Shown piece by piece: positions 42,506-50,880 of a DNA stretch of 64,000 nt. The notes beneath the pieces were generated by a model that searched no databases, was not told where the DNA came from, and saw nothing but the letters and a program-made list of their open reading frames with translations. The position numbers and the translations under genes were made by a program. The stretch lies in contig JAEWAB010000002.1 in assembly GCA_023391875.1 (NCBI GenBank), positions 1 through 64,000 of the forward strand, in the 5' to 3' direction. Every line of letters begins with the position of its first letter. The first letter of the stretch is position 1. The stretch is from Bacillota bacterium (GTDB lineage Bacteria > Bacillota > Clostridia > Oscillospirales > Ruminococcaceae).

Positions 42506-43645
42506 ATGAAGGATTTAACCCAGTTAAGGGCAGAGATAGACCAAACCGACGAGCAGCTGCTCACACTTTTTAAGCGGCGCATGGCGCTGGTGCAGGAGGT
42601 CGCCGCCTATAAAACCAAACACAACCTCTCTGTTTATCAGCCCGACCGGGAGGAAAAGCTGCTTGAGCGCATCGGCACCCTTGCGGGGGAGGAGTTGCGC
42701 GTGCCCGCGCAGATGCTGTTTGCAGCGCTGATGGACATCAGCAAGGCGAGCCAGCAGGTAGTTGCCCCCGACGGCACGCTCTCACAACTGTTGCGGCAGG
42801 CGGCGGAGAACCCGCAGCCGGTGCCCGAAGGCGCCACGGTGGCGTGCGCGGGCGTGGAGGGCGCCTATTCCTATGTTGCGGCGGGGCATCTTGTCAATAA
42901 CCCGATGCGGATATGCTACGAGCGGTTCGAGGACGTGTTCGCGGCGGTGGAAAGCGGCGACTGCCTTTACGGGGTGCTGCCGCTCGAAAACAGCAGCGCC
43001 GGCTCGGTAACGCAGGTGTACGACCTGATGCGTCAGGACGGCTGCTATATCGTCAAAAGCTATAACCTTAAGATCACCCATTCGCTGCTGGGGGTGCCGG
43101 GTGCGACGATGAGCGACATTCGGCGCGTGTACTCCCACCCGCAGGCGCTCGCGCAGTGCAGCGGGTTCTTTTCGCACAACCGCAGGCTCAGCGCGCAGTC
43201 CTATTCTACCACCGCGGCGGCGGCGCAGTATGTCGCGCAGCAGGGTGATAAAACGGCGGCGGCCCTGGCGGGGGAGGACTGTGCCCGGCTTTACGGCCTT
43301 GCGGTGCTCGATACCGAGGTACAGAACGCCGAGAATAATTACACAAGGTTTATTCTTATTACAAAAACACCCGCCGTATACCAAGATGCCGACCGCATTG
43401 CGCTGGTGCTCAAGCTCTCGCATACGCCCGGTTCGCTTTACAGGCTGATCTCCCGCTTCGCGGCGAGGGGCGTCAACCTTACCAAGATCGAGTCGCGACC
43501 CATCCCCGAGGTGCCGTTTGAGTTTCTGTTCTATTTCGAGTTTGACGGCAATATCCGGCAGAATAATGTGCGTGAGCTGCTCGAAAGCCTGAATTCCGAG
43601 CTGGAATACCTGCGTTTTTTAGGGAACTACCGTATAGATACGTAA
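42506..43645 (+). CDS. pheA: Bifunctional chorismate mutase/prephenate dehydratase (P-protein)
   Basis: This 379-residue fusion takes chorismate to phenylpyruvate. Residues about 1-85 are an AroQ-type chorismate mutase (LRAEIDQTDEQLLTLFKRRMALVQEVAAYK). About 105-285 form prephenate dehydratase, with GVEGAYSYVAA, the ENSSAGSV segment and NNYTRFILI containing the catalytic Thr. The C-terminal ACT domain (about 300-375) contains LTKIESRPIPEVPFEFLFYFEFDG; the ESRP motif marks Phe feedback binding. GAC-type P-proteins of this order resemble those of gram-negative bacteria. As last gene of the attenuated operon it explains the Phe-rich leader. Confidence 0.96.
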   Translation: MKDLTQLRAEIDQTDEQLLTLFKRRMALVQEVAAYKTKHNLSVYQPDREEKLLERIGTLAGEELRVPAQMLFAALMDISKASQQVVAPDGTLSQLLRQAAENPQPVPEGATVACAGVEGAYSYVAAGHLVNNPMRICYERFEDVFAAVESGDCLYGVLPLENSSAGSVTQVYDLMRQDGCYIVKSYNLKITHSLLGVPGATMSDIRRVYSHPQALAQCSGFFSHNRRLSAQSYSTTAAAAQYVAQQGDKTAAALAGEDCARLYGLAVLDTEVQNAENNYTRFILITKTPAVYQDADRIALVLKLSHTPGSLYRLISRFAARGVNLTKIESRPIPEVPFEFLFYFEFDGNIRQNNVRELLESLNSELEYLRFLGNYRIDT

Positions 43646-43692
43646 ATTTTTACGGAAATCAGTTACAAATTAAGATTATTGTGGGATTTGTG

Positions 43693-43721
43693 TTGACATG
43701 CCTAAAAATACCAATTATAAT
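43693..43721 (+). promoter_or_regulatory. Consensus promoter of the LacI-type gene
   Basis: TTGACA (43693-43698) and TATAAT (43716-43721) both match consensus exactly with a 17-base spacer. The start codon is 31 bases further on. Confidence 0.88.
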
Positions 43722-43751
43722 GTAGCCATAAAATAGATGGGATGTGCGGGC

Positions 43752-44798
43752 ATGAGGACGACCATAAAGGATATTGCCAACAAGACCAACCTTTCCATCA
43801 CGACCGTTTCGTTGGTGCTTAACAATAAGGAGAGCAAGATCTCCGAAAGGACCAAGCAGCTTGTGCTGCAAACGGCCAAGGAACTGAACTATCGCCCGAA
43901 CCAGCTGGCGATTGGTCTTGTAAAAAGGCATACCCAAACCATCGGGCTGATTCTGCCCGATATCACCAACCTCTTTTTTGCCGAGCTTGCCAAGGCCGTG
44001 GGGGACGAGGCCGCCAGGAACGACTACAATATGATCCTCTGCAACTCGGGCAACCTCTATGAGCGCGACCTTAAAAACATCGATATGCTCATCGATAAGG
44101 GCGTGGACGGCATCATCCTTGCGGCAGCCAACGACTGCGGCGAGCAGGAGATGGAGGATGCCTGCCGCACAGCCGAGCGCAGCGGCGTATCGCTTGTGAT
44201 GATAGACCGGCCCTTCGGCATCAAGGGCGTGGGCAGCGTTTCGCTCGACAACGCCGCGGGGGGCTACCTTGCGGTAAAACACCTTATCGACAGCGGGCAC
44301 GTGAATATCGGGTTTATTACCGGCCCGATAACGGTATCCTTTGCGCAGGAGCGGATGCTCGGCGCAAAACGCGCGATGGCGGAGGCGGGGTTAGCCGTAA
44401 ACGAGGCGTGGTGCTTTGAGGGCGACTTTCAGTTTTCGGGCGGCGCGAGGGCGGCCGAATATTTTTACGGCAGCAAGGTTACCGCCGTGTTTGCTTTTAG
44501 CGACGTGATGGCGATATCCTTTATACGGCGGTCGCAGGAGCTGGATGTGAAGGTGCCGCAGGATATCTCGGTGGTGGGCTTTGACGACCTTTCGCTCGCG
44601 CAGCTGATGGGCGTCACCACGGTGCACCAGCCGATTTATGAGATGGGCGCCAGCGCTGCGCAGATGGTTGTAAAGGCCGTCGAAGGGCAGGGGGAAACGG
44701 TACACAAAATATTCATCCCCAGCCTGACGGCGCGCGCTACCACCCTGCAGCTGCCGCCGCCCGAAAAAGACACCTGCGAAAAAAAGACGTTACCCTGA
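43752..44798 (+). CDS. LacI-family transcriptional regulator
   Basis: The 348-residue protein has a LacI helix-turn-helix at its N-terminus (TIKDIANKTNLSITTVSLVLNN, then ISERTKQLVLQTAKELNYRPN) and a periplasmic-binding-type sensor domain (IGLILPDITNLFFAELAKAV, GVDGIILAAAN, DVMAISFIRRSQELDVKVPQDISVVGFDDL). These regulators usually answer to sugars. The ATG at 43752 gives the standard start MRTTIKDIA. It has its own very strong promoter between pheA and tmk; no sugar genes are close, and I see no certain operator, so its regulon is unknown. The C-terminal PPPEKDTCEKKTLP tail is unusual but short. Confidence 0.93.
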   Translation: MRTTIKDIANKTNLSITTVSLVLNNKESKISERTKQLVLQTAKELNYRPNQLAIGLVKRHTQTIGLILPDITNLFFAELAKAVGDEAARNDYNMILCNSGNLYERDLKNIDMLIDKGVDGIILAAANDCGEQEMEDACRTAERSGVSLVMIDRPFGIKGVGSVSLDNAAGGYLAVKHLIDSGHVNIGFITGPITVSFAQERMLGAKRAMAEAGLAVNEAWCFEGDFQFSGGARAAEYFYGSKVTAVFAFSDVMAISFIRRSQELDVKVPQDISVVGFDDLSLAQLMGVTTVHQPIYEMGASAAQMVVKAVEGQGETVHKIFIPSLTARATTLQLPPPEKDTCEKKTLP

Positions 44799-44815
44799 AG
44801 CCCCTCGGCGGTTAG

Positions 44816-44844
44816 TTGTAAAGATGCGCGTTTTGTGGTAGAAT
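44816..44844 (+). promoter_or_regulatory. Probable promoter of tmk-DUF1232
   Basis: TTGTAA (44816-44821) and TAGAAT (44839-44844) are 17 bases apart, about 35 bases before the tmk start. Confidence 0.6.
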
Positions 44845-44877
44845 AACCCGTAGAAATGGAATGCGGGGGGCGCGCAG

Positions 44878-45516
44878 ATGAACAGCAGTACCGCGGCTAG
44901 GGGCCGTTTTATTGTTTTTGAGGGGATAGACGGCTCGGGCAAGAGCACGCAGATTTCGCTTTTGGAGCAGGGCCTTCGCGCGCAGGGGCGCAGGGTGTAC
45001 CGTACCGCAGAGCCTACCGAGACCTCTCTCGGCGGCCTTATCCGCGACGCGCTCGCGGGCGCGACACCGCGCTCCACGGCGGAGCTTGCGGCGCTTTTTT
45101 TGGCTGATCGCATACACCACAACAGCAATGCCATCAACGGGATTATGAAGCAGCTTAAAAACGGGGTGGACGTTATCTGCGACCGTTACTACTACTCCTC
45201 GTTTGCCTATCAGGGCGTGGGCACCGATCTTAATTGGGTGATGGACGCAAACCTAAACTGCCCCGAGATTCTGCGCCCCGACCTCTGCCTCTTTTTAGAC
45301 CTCGACGCGCAAAAGAGCAAGGAGCGGGTGGACGCGTCCCGCTTTTACTTAGAGATATACGAGCAGTCCGGCGAGCAGCTTGCCGAGATACGCGGCAAGT
45401 TCTTTGAGGTGTTTGAGCGCCTGAAGGGCCGCGAGAACATCGTGGTGGTGGACGCGCTGCGCAGTGTGGACGAGATCGCGGCGGATATCCTGCAGCTTGT
45501 TCAGAAGCTTTTTTAA
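44878..45516 (+). CDS. tmk: Thymidylate kinase
   Basis: The 212-residue kinase phosphorylates dTMP to dTDP for DNA synthesis. It shows the P-loop FEGIDGSGKSTQ near residue 16, TAEPTETSLGGLIRD, the DR-x DRYYYSSFAYQG motif near 101, and a C-terminal lid. The TETS..GGLIRDAL segment and DRYYYSS follow the family, though the residues after DRYYYSS vary (FAYQGVGTDLNWVMDANL). GGGGGG precedes the ATG at seven bases. The DUF1232 gene starts four bases after its stop, so the two are cotranscribed. Confidence 0.94.
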   Translation: MNSSTAARGRFIVFEGIDGSGKSTQISLLEQGLRAQGRRVYRTAEPTETSLGGLIRDALAGATPRSTAELAALFLADRIHHNSNAINGIMKQLKNGVDVICDRYYYSSFAYQGVGTDLNWVMDANLNCPEILRPDLCLFLDLDAQKSKERVDASRFYLEIYEQSGEQLAEIRGKFFEVFERLKGRENIVVVDALRSVDEIAADILQLVQKLF

Positions 45517-45519
45517 CCT

Positions 45520-45891
45520 ATGGGGCGGTATAAGGAACGGATACGGCAGCTCACCGAGCGGCTTTCGGCGGTTTACCTTGCCTACCGGCGCCGGGATACG
45601 CCGTTTTTGGCCAAGCTTATGGCGGGGCTTACCATCGCCTACGCGCTTTCACCCATCGACCTTATCCCCGATTTTATCCCCGTGCTGGGGCTCTTGGACG
45701 ATCTTGTCATCCTGCCGCTGCTGCTGTGGCTGGCGCTTAAGCTCATCCCCAAGCAGATCATGGACGAGTGCACCGAGCAGGCGAAGGACCTGTGGAAGGA
45801 CGGTAAGCCCAAGGCGCTGCGCTATGCCATACCCATCCTGCTGTTTTGGGTAATTATCGCAGCGGCTATCCTCTACGCAGTTTTTAAGTAA
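45520..45891 (+). CDS. DUF1232 (YkvA-like) membrane protein
   Basis: This 123-residue protein carries the DUF1232 signature MAGLTIAYALSPIDLIPDFIPVLGLLDDLVILPLLLWLALKLIP, a short amphipathic and membrane-associated motif, and ends with a transmembrane helix (about 102-120). YkvA-like proteins occur in many bacteria without a known function. It starts four bases after tmk, so translation is likely coupled. An intrinsic terminator follows 16 bases after its stop. Confidence 0.88.
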   Translation: MGRYKERIRQLTERLSAVYLAYRRRDTPFLAKLMAGLTIAYALSPIDLIPDFIPVLGLLDDLVILPLLLWLALKLIPKQIMDECTEQAKDLWKDGKPKALRYAIPILLFWVIIAAAILYAVFK

Positions 45892-45907
45892 AAATCCAAG
45901 ATAAAAT

Positions 45908-45941
45908 AAGCGCCGCTGTACCGTTCAGCGGCGCTTTTCTA
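45908..45941 (+). terminator. Intrinsic terminator of tmk-DUF1232
   Basis: AAGCGCCGCTG (45908-45918) and CAGCGGCGCTT (45926-45936) form an 11-base stem followed by TTCT. It also lies between converging transcripts, with sigF ending at 46016. Confidence 0.85.
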
Positions 45942-46015
45942 TGCAGGGTACCACGGGGGCATGTCGTATCCCTGCAGCTTGCTTTTGTGTTATACCGGGT
46001 TTTGCTTGAAACGGG

Positions 46016-46687
46016 CTACCCCGTCAGCTCCTTGCGCAGGGCAGAGAGGATCTTTTTTTCGCGGCGCGATACCTGCACCTGCGTCATGCCCAGCGCGTTT
46101 GCCGTCTCGGTTTGGGTTTTGTTGCAGAAGTAGCGCAGCACGATCAGCTGCCGGTCGCTTGCCTCGAGGGAGGATACCACCGACTTGAGCGAAAGAATGT
46201 CGGAAATCTCCTCCTCGTGCGACACCACGGGGATATCGTACTGCCCGCCGCCCTCGTCGTCCGCCTCGGTGAGCGAAACGGGGGGCAGCGAGGCACCCAG
46301 CGCCTCCGACACCTCGGCGGGGTCTAGCCCCATCACCTCGGCAAGCTCGTTGATGGTGGGCTCTCGGCCCGTGCTCTGCGCAAACCGTTCGCGCTCGCGC
46401 GTCACCTTCAGCGAAAGCTCCTTTAAGGTGCGGCTCACCTTCACGGTGCCGCCGTCACGGAAGAGACGGCGCATCTCACCCAAGATCACCGGCACGGCGT
46501 AGGTGGAAAACCGCACACCGCGCGTGTGGTCAAAGGCGTCGGCCGCCTTGATAAGCCCCATGCAGCCCGCCTGGTACAGATCGTCATATTCAATACCGCG
46601 CCCCTTAAAGCGGTGCGCGCAGGAATGCACAAGCCCGAGGTTGCTCTCCACCACCTCGTCCCTGCTTTGCAGTGTTGCCTCAGTCAT
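46016..46687 (-). CDS. sigF: Sporulation sigma factor SigF
   Basis: The 223-residue sigma factor directs early transcription in the forespore. Region 2 reads NLGLVHSCAHRFKGRGIEYDDLYQAGCMGLIKAADAFDHTRGVRFSTYAVPVILGEMRRLFRD, typical of SigF/SigB/SigG proteins. Region 4 contains LIVLRYFCNKTQTETANALGMTQVQVSRREKKILSALR. Its neighbours spoIIAA and spoIIAB on the same strand identify it as SigF (spoIIAC) rather than SigG. The ATG at 46687 overlaps the spoIIAB stop by eight bases, as usual for coupling of sigma to its anti-sigma. Confidence 0.95.
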   Translation of the reverse strand: MTEATLQSRDEVVESNLGLVHSCAHRFKGRGIEYDDLYQAGCMGLIKAADAFDHTRGVRFSTYAVPVILGEMRRLFRDGGTVKVSRTLKELSLKVTRERERFAQSTGREPTINELAEVMGLDPAEVSEALGASLPPVSLTEADDEGGGQYDIPVVSHEEEISDILSLKSVVSSLEASDRQLIVLRYFCNKTQTETANALGMTQVQVSRREKKILSALRKELTG

Positions 46688-47126
46688 CAGCCATGCCCCT
46701 AGATTTAATAATCTTTGTCAGGGTGACGGTGGTGCCTTTGCCCACGCGGGATACCACCGAGACCTTATCCATAAACGACTGCATCACGGCAAAGCCCAAG
46801 CCCGCCCGTTCTCCGCCCGGGCAGGTGGTAAACATGGGCTCCATGGCCTGCGCGACATCGGAGATGCCGCAGCCCCTGTCGCGGATTTTGATGCGGATTC
46901 TGCCGCCCTCAAAGATGCGTGCGTTTATGTATATAAGGCCTATCTCATGCTGGTAGGCGTGTATGATACAGTTGGTTACCGCCTCGGACACGGCGGTTTT
47001 TACGTCCGCCAGCTCGTCCACCGTCGGGTCAAGCTGCGAAAAGAACGCCGAGACCGATACGCGGGCAAAGCCCTCGTTGCTGCTTTTGCTGGGGAAGGTA
47101 AGGTTCATTTCGTTGATGCATTTCAT
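46680..47126 (-). CDS. spoIIAB: Anti-sigma F factor SpoIIAB
   Basis: The 148-residue serine kinase and anti-sigma factor holds SigF inactive and phosphorylates SpoIIAA. It begins MKCINEMNLTFPSKSSNEGFARVSVSAFFSQLDPTVDELADVKTAVSEAVTNCIIHAY, which matches SpoIIAB with the GHKL-family N box (EAVTNCIIHAY), followed by the G1 DRGCGISD and G2 GGERAGLGFAVMQSFMD. I set the start at 47126 by family length; GAAAGG is about 12 bases upstream. An ATG at 47150 gives eight more residues but has no ribosome site. Confidence 0.95.
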   Translation of the reverse strand: MKCINEMNLTFPSKSSNEGFARVSVSAFFSQLDPTVDELADVKTAVSEAVTNCIIHAYQHEIGLIYINARIFEGGRIRIKIRDRGCGISDVAQAMEPMFTTCPGGERAGLGFAVMQSFMDKVSVVSRVGKGTTVTLTKIIKSRGMADD

Positions 47127-47226
47127 TCTTACATCATGCCTTTCTGACATTTAATTGTGGTATCGCGAAGCGGCAGGAGGGGCCGAGCCCCGACGATTTT
47201 TCACAGGCCGAGCAACAAGCTGCCCG

Positions 47227-47550
47227 TCACTGAGCCTTTCCGCCGTTCTCTATGACTGCCAGCTTGTCCAGCCCCGCAACGCGCATCACCTTTTTAAGCT
47301 GCGCCGACACGTTGATGACCCGAAGTTCCCCCTCCAAAAGCTGCATCTGCTTGTACCGCCCCATAATCAGCCCGATGCCGGAGCTATCCATGAAGGTGAC
47401 CTCCTTGTAATCGAGGTAGAGCACCTTTGGCTTATGGTCAAACAGCGCGGTGTCGATATCCTCGCGGATATCCTTGGCGGTGTGATGGTCGATGTCGCCG
47501 ATGATCTTCGCCATCATCATGTCGTCTTCAAAGGTGATGTATACCGGCAT
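47227..47550 (-). CDS. spoIIAA: Anti-sigma F factor antagonist SpoIIAA
   Basis: This 107-residue STAS-domain protein frees SigF from SpoIIAB when dephosphorylated. The phosphorylated Ser lies in VTFMDSSGIGLIMGRYK, and the GDIDHHTAKDIREDID start of the domain matches family. A ribosome site GGAAGTTGAAGG precedes the ATG. It heads the spoIIA operon, 100 bases before spoIIAB. The phosphatase SpoIIE is not in the window. Confidence 0.95.
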   Translation of the reverse strand: MPVYITFEDDMMMAKIIGDIDHHTAKDIREDIDTALFDHKPKVLYLDYKEVTFMDSSGIGLIMGRYKQMQLLEGELRVINVSAQLKKVMRVAGLDKLAVIENGGKAQ

Positions 47551-47627
47551 ACCTTCAACTTCCTTTCGCTGATTAATGCGGGCTGTATGTAAAGGTTAAA
47601 CCCATTCAGACGGAATTTTTGGGCATA

Positions 47628-47700
47628 AAAAAGAATCCCTTACCCAACAGCGCTTTTAAGTGATTACTTAAAAGGAATCGCTGTATTAAGGATAAGGGAT
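47628..47700 (-). terminator. Long intrinsic terminator of folC
   Basis: ATCCCTTA (47635-47642) pairs with TAAGGGAT (47693-47700), AACAGCG with CGCTGT, and CTTTTAAGT with ACTTAAAAG around GATT, giving a 66-base interrupted hairpin. Reading on the minus strand it is followed by TTCTTTTTTATG. It separates folC from the spoIIA operon. Confidence 0.85.
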
Positions 47701-47753
47701 AATCTGCAAAATATTGCGCGAAAGGACACCGCGCATTTTTGTATTATGCCGTA

Positions 47754-49031
47754 TTATTGCGGCTTTTGAAGCAGGATGGGTCGAATCTCGGCGGCTAAGA
47801 ACAACGAACCGCACACAAAGACGCAGCCGTCCTCCCCCGCCGCCTGCGTGGCAAGCGTAAGGGCCTGCCCAAGGTCTTCGCAGGGGGTGCAGCTTGGGTT
47901 ATAGTCGCGCACCGCTTCACAGAGCGCCTGCGCCCCGATGCCGCGCGCGCTGTGCACCGTAACGGTAAAAACACGGTCGAATACCGGCGTAAGGATGCGG
48001 GCGCCCTCGCGATAGTCTTTATCGCCGAGCGAGCCGAGTATCAGCACCCGCGTGCCCGATACGCACGCCGCCGTCTCCGCCACCGTTTTAAGCCCCTGCG
48101 GGTTGTGCCCGCCGTCGAGCACGATACGCGGGTTTAGGCGCAGGGTCTCCATGCGGGCGGGGAAGCGCACCGCCGCGATGCCCTGTGTGAGCGCTTCATC
48201 GGTAACGGCAAAGCCCTGCTTTTTAAGCTCCTCCACCGTGCAGAGCACCGTAATCAGGTTTAGTACCTGATGCCGCCCGCCCAGCGGCAGCGTGAGGGTG
48301 AGGCCACCGTACCGCACGACGCTCTGAAACACCTCGTCGCGCACCACAACGGCGGCGTTTTGGTTGCCCATAATCAGCCGCCCGCCGCGCTCGGCGACGG
48401 CCTGCATCACCACGGCGAGCGCCTCGGGCACAAGGTCGGGGTAGCACACCACCGTGCCGCCCTCTTTGATGATGCCGCACTTTTCAAAGGCGATCTTCTC
48501 GATGGTGTCACCTAGGATGTCGGTATGGTCCAGCCCGATGTTGGCGATGACAGCCACCAGCGGGCGGTCAATGACATTGGTCGGGTCAAACCGCCCGCCT
48601 AAGCCTACCTCGAGGCAGACGATGTCGCAGCCCTGCTCGCAGAACCAGTACAGCCCGATGGCGGTAACCACCTCAAACTCGCTGGGGCATTCCATCTCGG
48701 CGGAGACGACCGCCACCTGCTTTTGCACCAGCTCGGTGACGCGCGCGAGGTCCTCCTGCGGGATATATACCCCGTTAATCTGCATGCGCTCGGTAAAGTC
48801 CACCACAAAGGGGGAGATGAACAGCCCCGTTTTGTAGCCCGCCGCCCGCAGCACCGAGGCCGTCATGGCCACCGTGCTGCCCTTGCCATTGGTGCCCGCC
48901 ACATGCACGAATTTCAGCTTCTTCTGCGGGTCGCCCAAGAGGGCGAGCAGCCGCGTTATCTTGGTAAGCCCCGCCTTCTTGCCGAACCGGCGGAGGGAAT
49001 GGATGTAGTCTAATGCTTGGGTGTAGGTCAT
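47754..49031 (-). CDS. folC: Folylpolyglutamate synthase/dihydrofolate synthase
   Basis: The 425-residue Mur-ligase-type enzyme adds glutamate to folates, and often to dihydropteroate as well. Typical features: HVAGTNGKGSTVAMTASVLRAAGYKTGLFISP (P-loop), FEVVTAIGLYWF, EVGLGGRFDPTNVID, NIGLDHTDILGDTIEKIAFEKCGIIK, and FPARMETL with LDGGHNPQG in the C-terminal domain. GAGGT lies eight bases before the ATG at 49031. Repeat site D and an AT-rich esterase gene lie just upstream, apparently inserted between folC and its older neighbour. Confidence 0.95.
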   Translation of the reverse strand: MTYTQALDYIHSLRRFGKKAGLTKITRLLALLGDPQKKLKFVHVAGTNGKGSTVAMTASVLRAAGYKTGLFISPFVVDFTERMQINGVYIPQEDLARVTELVQKQVAVVSAEMECPSEFEVVTAIGLYWFCEQGCDIVCLEVGLGGRFDPTNVIDRPLVAVIANIGLDHTDILGDTIEKIAFEKCGIIKEGGTVVCYPDLVPEALAVVMQAVAERGGRLIMGNQNAAVVVRDEVFQSVVRYGGLTLTLPLGGRHQVLNLITVLCTVEELKKQGFAVTDEALTQGIAAVRFPARMETLRLNPRIVLDGGHNPQGLKTVAETAACVSGTRVLILGSLGDKDYREGARILTPVFDRVFTVTVHSARGIGAQALCEAVRDYNPSCTPCEDLGQALTLATQAAGEDGCVFVCGSLFLAAEIRPILLQKPQ

Positions 49032-49095
49032 GGTTTGGTACCTCGGATTTGTGGAGAGTTGGGGGAGTGTGTAACGGAGACGTGTATATAATAAA

Positions 49096-49153
49096 CATAA
49101 TGGGAAGTTCAAACGCCAGCATAAGACCGAGACAAATTCGTAATGCGAAGTTC
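49096..49153. repeat. Paired 15-bp repeat site D
   Basis: CATAATGGGAAGTTC (49096-49110) and CGTAATGCGAAGTTC (49139-49153) start 43 bases apart in direct orientation. AATAAA precedes the first copy as in sites A-C. It lies 45 bases past the esterase stop and 65 bases before folC. Confidence 0.8.
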
Positions 49154-49197
49154 ATAGGGAACTCGGAGTTTCGAACAATACCACTGTTTTCAACAAT

Positions 49198-50232
49198 TTA
49201 TTTGTTTTGGTCCGGATTATTTTGTTTGCCATAAAACATAAGCATAGTATTTTTTATTGAAGGTTTAAAAACATTATCATGACCATATCCGTCAATTATT
49301 TCATAAGTAAGATTTAATCCGTTATAATTTCTCTTTTTAAGTAAATCAACGAAATTGGTAATTGGGTTTATAAAGCCTGTGTTTTCATAACTGCCTGCTG
49401 TAACATATACATTGCAGTCAAGCTTTGTGTTTCTGGAATGATATGCTTCCTCAAATGAAGCAATATTTTCTTTACCTGTTGATGCCTGAAAAGATGGACT
49501 TCCTATATAGTAATTCTTAAAGGTATTCTTCCCGATAGTATCGCTGTTAAATAACGCATAAAAGCCCCAGTATCCACCGTATGAATGACCTGTAAGTGTC
49601 ATGTTTTCGCTGTCAACAGAATACTTCTCTGAAAGATAGGGAACGAGATTATCAATAATAAAATGTAAATAGCTTTCAGGGTCTTTAAGAAGGTCACGTT
49701 CTCTGATTGTTCTGTAATCATATCCGTTTGGATAACCAATGCTTACCATGATTACCGGGTTGATTTCTCCGTTTTTCATCAGCGGTCTTAATTCCGGGTG
49801 GTCGCTCAATCTCCATACACCGTCTGTCATAACTATCATAGGATATTTTTTTGAACTGTCATATTCAGGCGGCAAGGACAGGTGAATAACAAAAGTATCA
49901 TCAATTTCTTTGTCATAGATGGATATTTCATTTATATAGTCAGCACATTCAGGGTCAAGTGTCACAACTTCATTATAGAATTCATGCTCAGGCGATAGCT
50001 TACCTACAATAATGCTATCCTTTTCAACAGCCAGCATTTCAGACGCATATTCTTTTTCCTCTGGTTCTGTAACAGCCGCTGTGGTTGTGGTTTCAGATTG
50101 TGTTGTTGTTTCTGTTTCAGTTATACTACTCTCAGTAATGCTTGTAATATCATTGGATTTGCCAGTACTGCATGATGCCATAATACATGATAATAATACA
50201 GCCAACATTAAAACACTATATAATTTTTTCAT
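49198..50232 (-). CDS. Esterase-type alpha/beta-hydrolase lipoprotein
   Basis: The 344-residue protein has a lipoprotein signal (Cys21 in IMASC), a Thr/Ser/Glu-rich linker (about 22-60) and an alpha/beta-hydrolase domain of the Esterase_D/IroE-like group: IHLSLPPEYDSSKKYPMIVMTDG, nucleophile Ser in LTGHSYGGYWGFYAL, and a late GYGHDNVF with the catalytic His. Possible substrates include acylated sugars or siderophore esters; the class gives no certainty. It is strongly AT-rich relative to folC. Repeat site D follows its stop, so it looks like a cassette-type insertion. Confidence 0.88.
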   Translation of the reverse strand: MKKLYSVLMLAVLLSCIMASCSTGKSNDITSITESSITETETTTQSETTTTAAVTEPEEKEYASEMLAVEKDSIIVGKLSPEHEFYNEVVTLDPECADYINEISIYDKEIDDTFVIHLSLPPEYDSSKKYPMIVMTDGVWRLSDHPELRPLMKNGEINPVIMVSIGYPNGYDYRTIRERDLLKDPESYLHFIIDNLVPYLSEKYSVDSENMTLTGHSYGGYWGFYALFNSDTIGKNTFKNYYIGSPSFQASTGKENIASFEEAYHSRNTKLDCNVYVTAGSYENTGFINPITNFVDLLKKRNYNGLNLTYEIIDGYGHDNVFKPSIKNTMLMFYGKQNNPDQNK

Positions 50233-50311
50233 TTAAATCATCCCCATAAATAAAGTTAATACATCAAGCATACCCCAATCTTATCTTCCTGTCAACAATC
50301 CCCAATACTAC

Positions 50312-50349
50312 AAAAATGCCGAGAAATCACGTCATTTCTCGGCATTTTT
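50312..50349. terminator. Perfect 16-bp symmetric terminator-like hairpin
   Basis: AAAAATGCCGAGAAAT (50312-50327) and its exact inverse (50334-50349) flank a six-base loop and end in T-runs on both strands. It lies upstream of the AT-rich esterase gene, at the edge between its unit and the GC-rich repeats that follow. Confidence 0.75.
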
Positions 50350-50372
50350 ATGCCCGTACAACCCCACCCCAA

Positions 50373-50458
50373 CCCCTCCCGTTTCTGCGGCGTGTCGAAT
50401 TCTTCAAGCGAGCCAAAACGGGAGGGGCAACCGGCGCTGGGGGCGAAGCCCCCAGCGC
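50373..50458. repeat. GC-rich intergenic repeats
   Basis: CCCCTCCCGTTT (50373-50384) is inverted at 50416-50427, and GCGCTGGGGGC (50434-50444) is inverted at 50448-50458 around GAA. They are part of a 648-base gene-free stretch, 50233-50880, and look like dispersed intergenic palindromes rather than coding DNA. Confidence 0.6.
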
Positions 50459-50592
50459 AACCTTTCCCCCCTGTTGCGTGACGAGTGTCCTGCCTGGCTG
50501 CGTCCAATGCGCGAAAGGGGGGCAGGGGGGTATGTTGCAGCGGCTTGTGCTATTTAAGATGTTGTCTTCATTTCAGGGCAGACACATAGGTC

Positions 50593-50730
50593 GGCCCCTA
50601 CATGCATTGTAACGCAGCATTGTAGGGGCGAACCCATGTGTTCGCCCTGCCCCACCTGCCATGGCAACGGATAGGTATAATTCCTGTTTCTATGGACCGC
50701 ACAATCCCGTAGGGGCGAACTGTGTTCGCC
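50593..50730. repeat. TGTAGGGGCGAA repeat copies
   Basis: GGCCCCTACA and TGTAGGGGC form a hairpin (50594-50640), with GGCGAACCCATGTGTTCGCC next to it. A second copy, GTAGGGGCGAACTGTGTTCG (50709-50728), matches the unit at 9125-9144. Along with 39684-39757 this shows at least three loci of the same family. Confidence 0.65.
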
Positions 50731-50771
50731 TGTGTTCTGACATATAATCCCGCGTCCCCAGACCCCTAAAA

Positions 50772-50813
50772 ATACAAAAATCAACGCCGGACAAGGAAAT
50801 CCCTGTCCGGCGT
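50772..50813 (-). terminator. Intrinsic terminator of the 50881 lipoprotein gene
   Basis: ACGCCGGACA (50784-50793) and TGTCCGGCGT (50804-50813) form a ten-base stem; on the minus strand TTGATTTTTG follows. It lies 68 bases past the stop. Confidence 0.82.
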
Positions 50814-50880
50814 CGTCCTATTCAAGATAATCTATAAAGCTCAAACGGTAACGCTGTCCCCGTCAATCAACGCACCAGAT

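Noticed and set aside
49198..50232. Cutinase or feruloyl esterase assignment for the esterase lipoprotein
   Set aside because: The GHSYGG nucleophile and overall pattern fit a broad esterase group; nothing in the sequence fixes the substrate.
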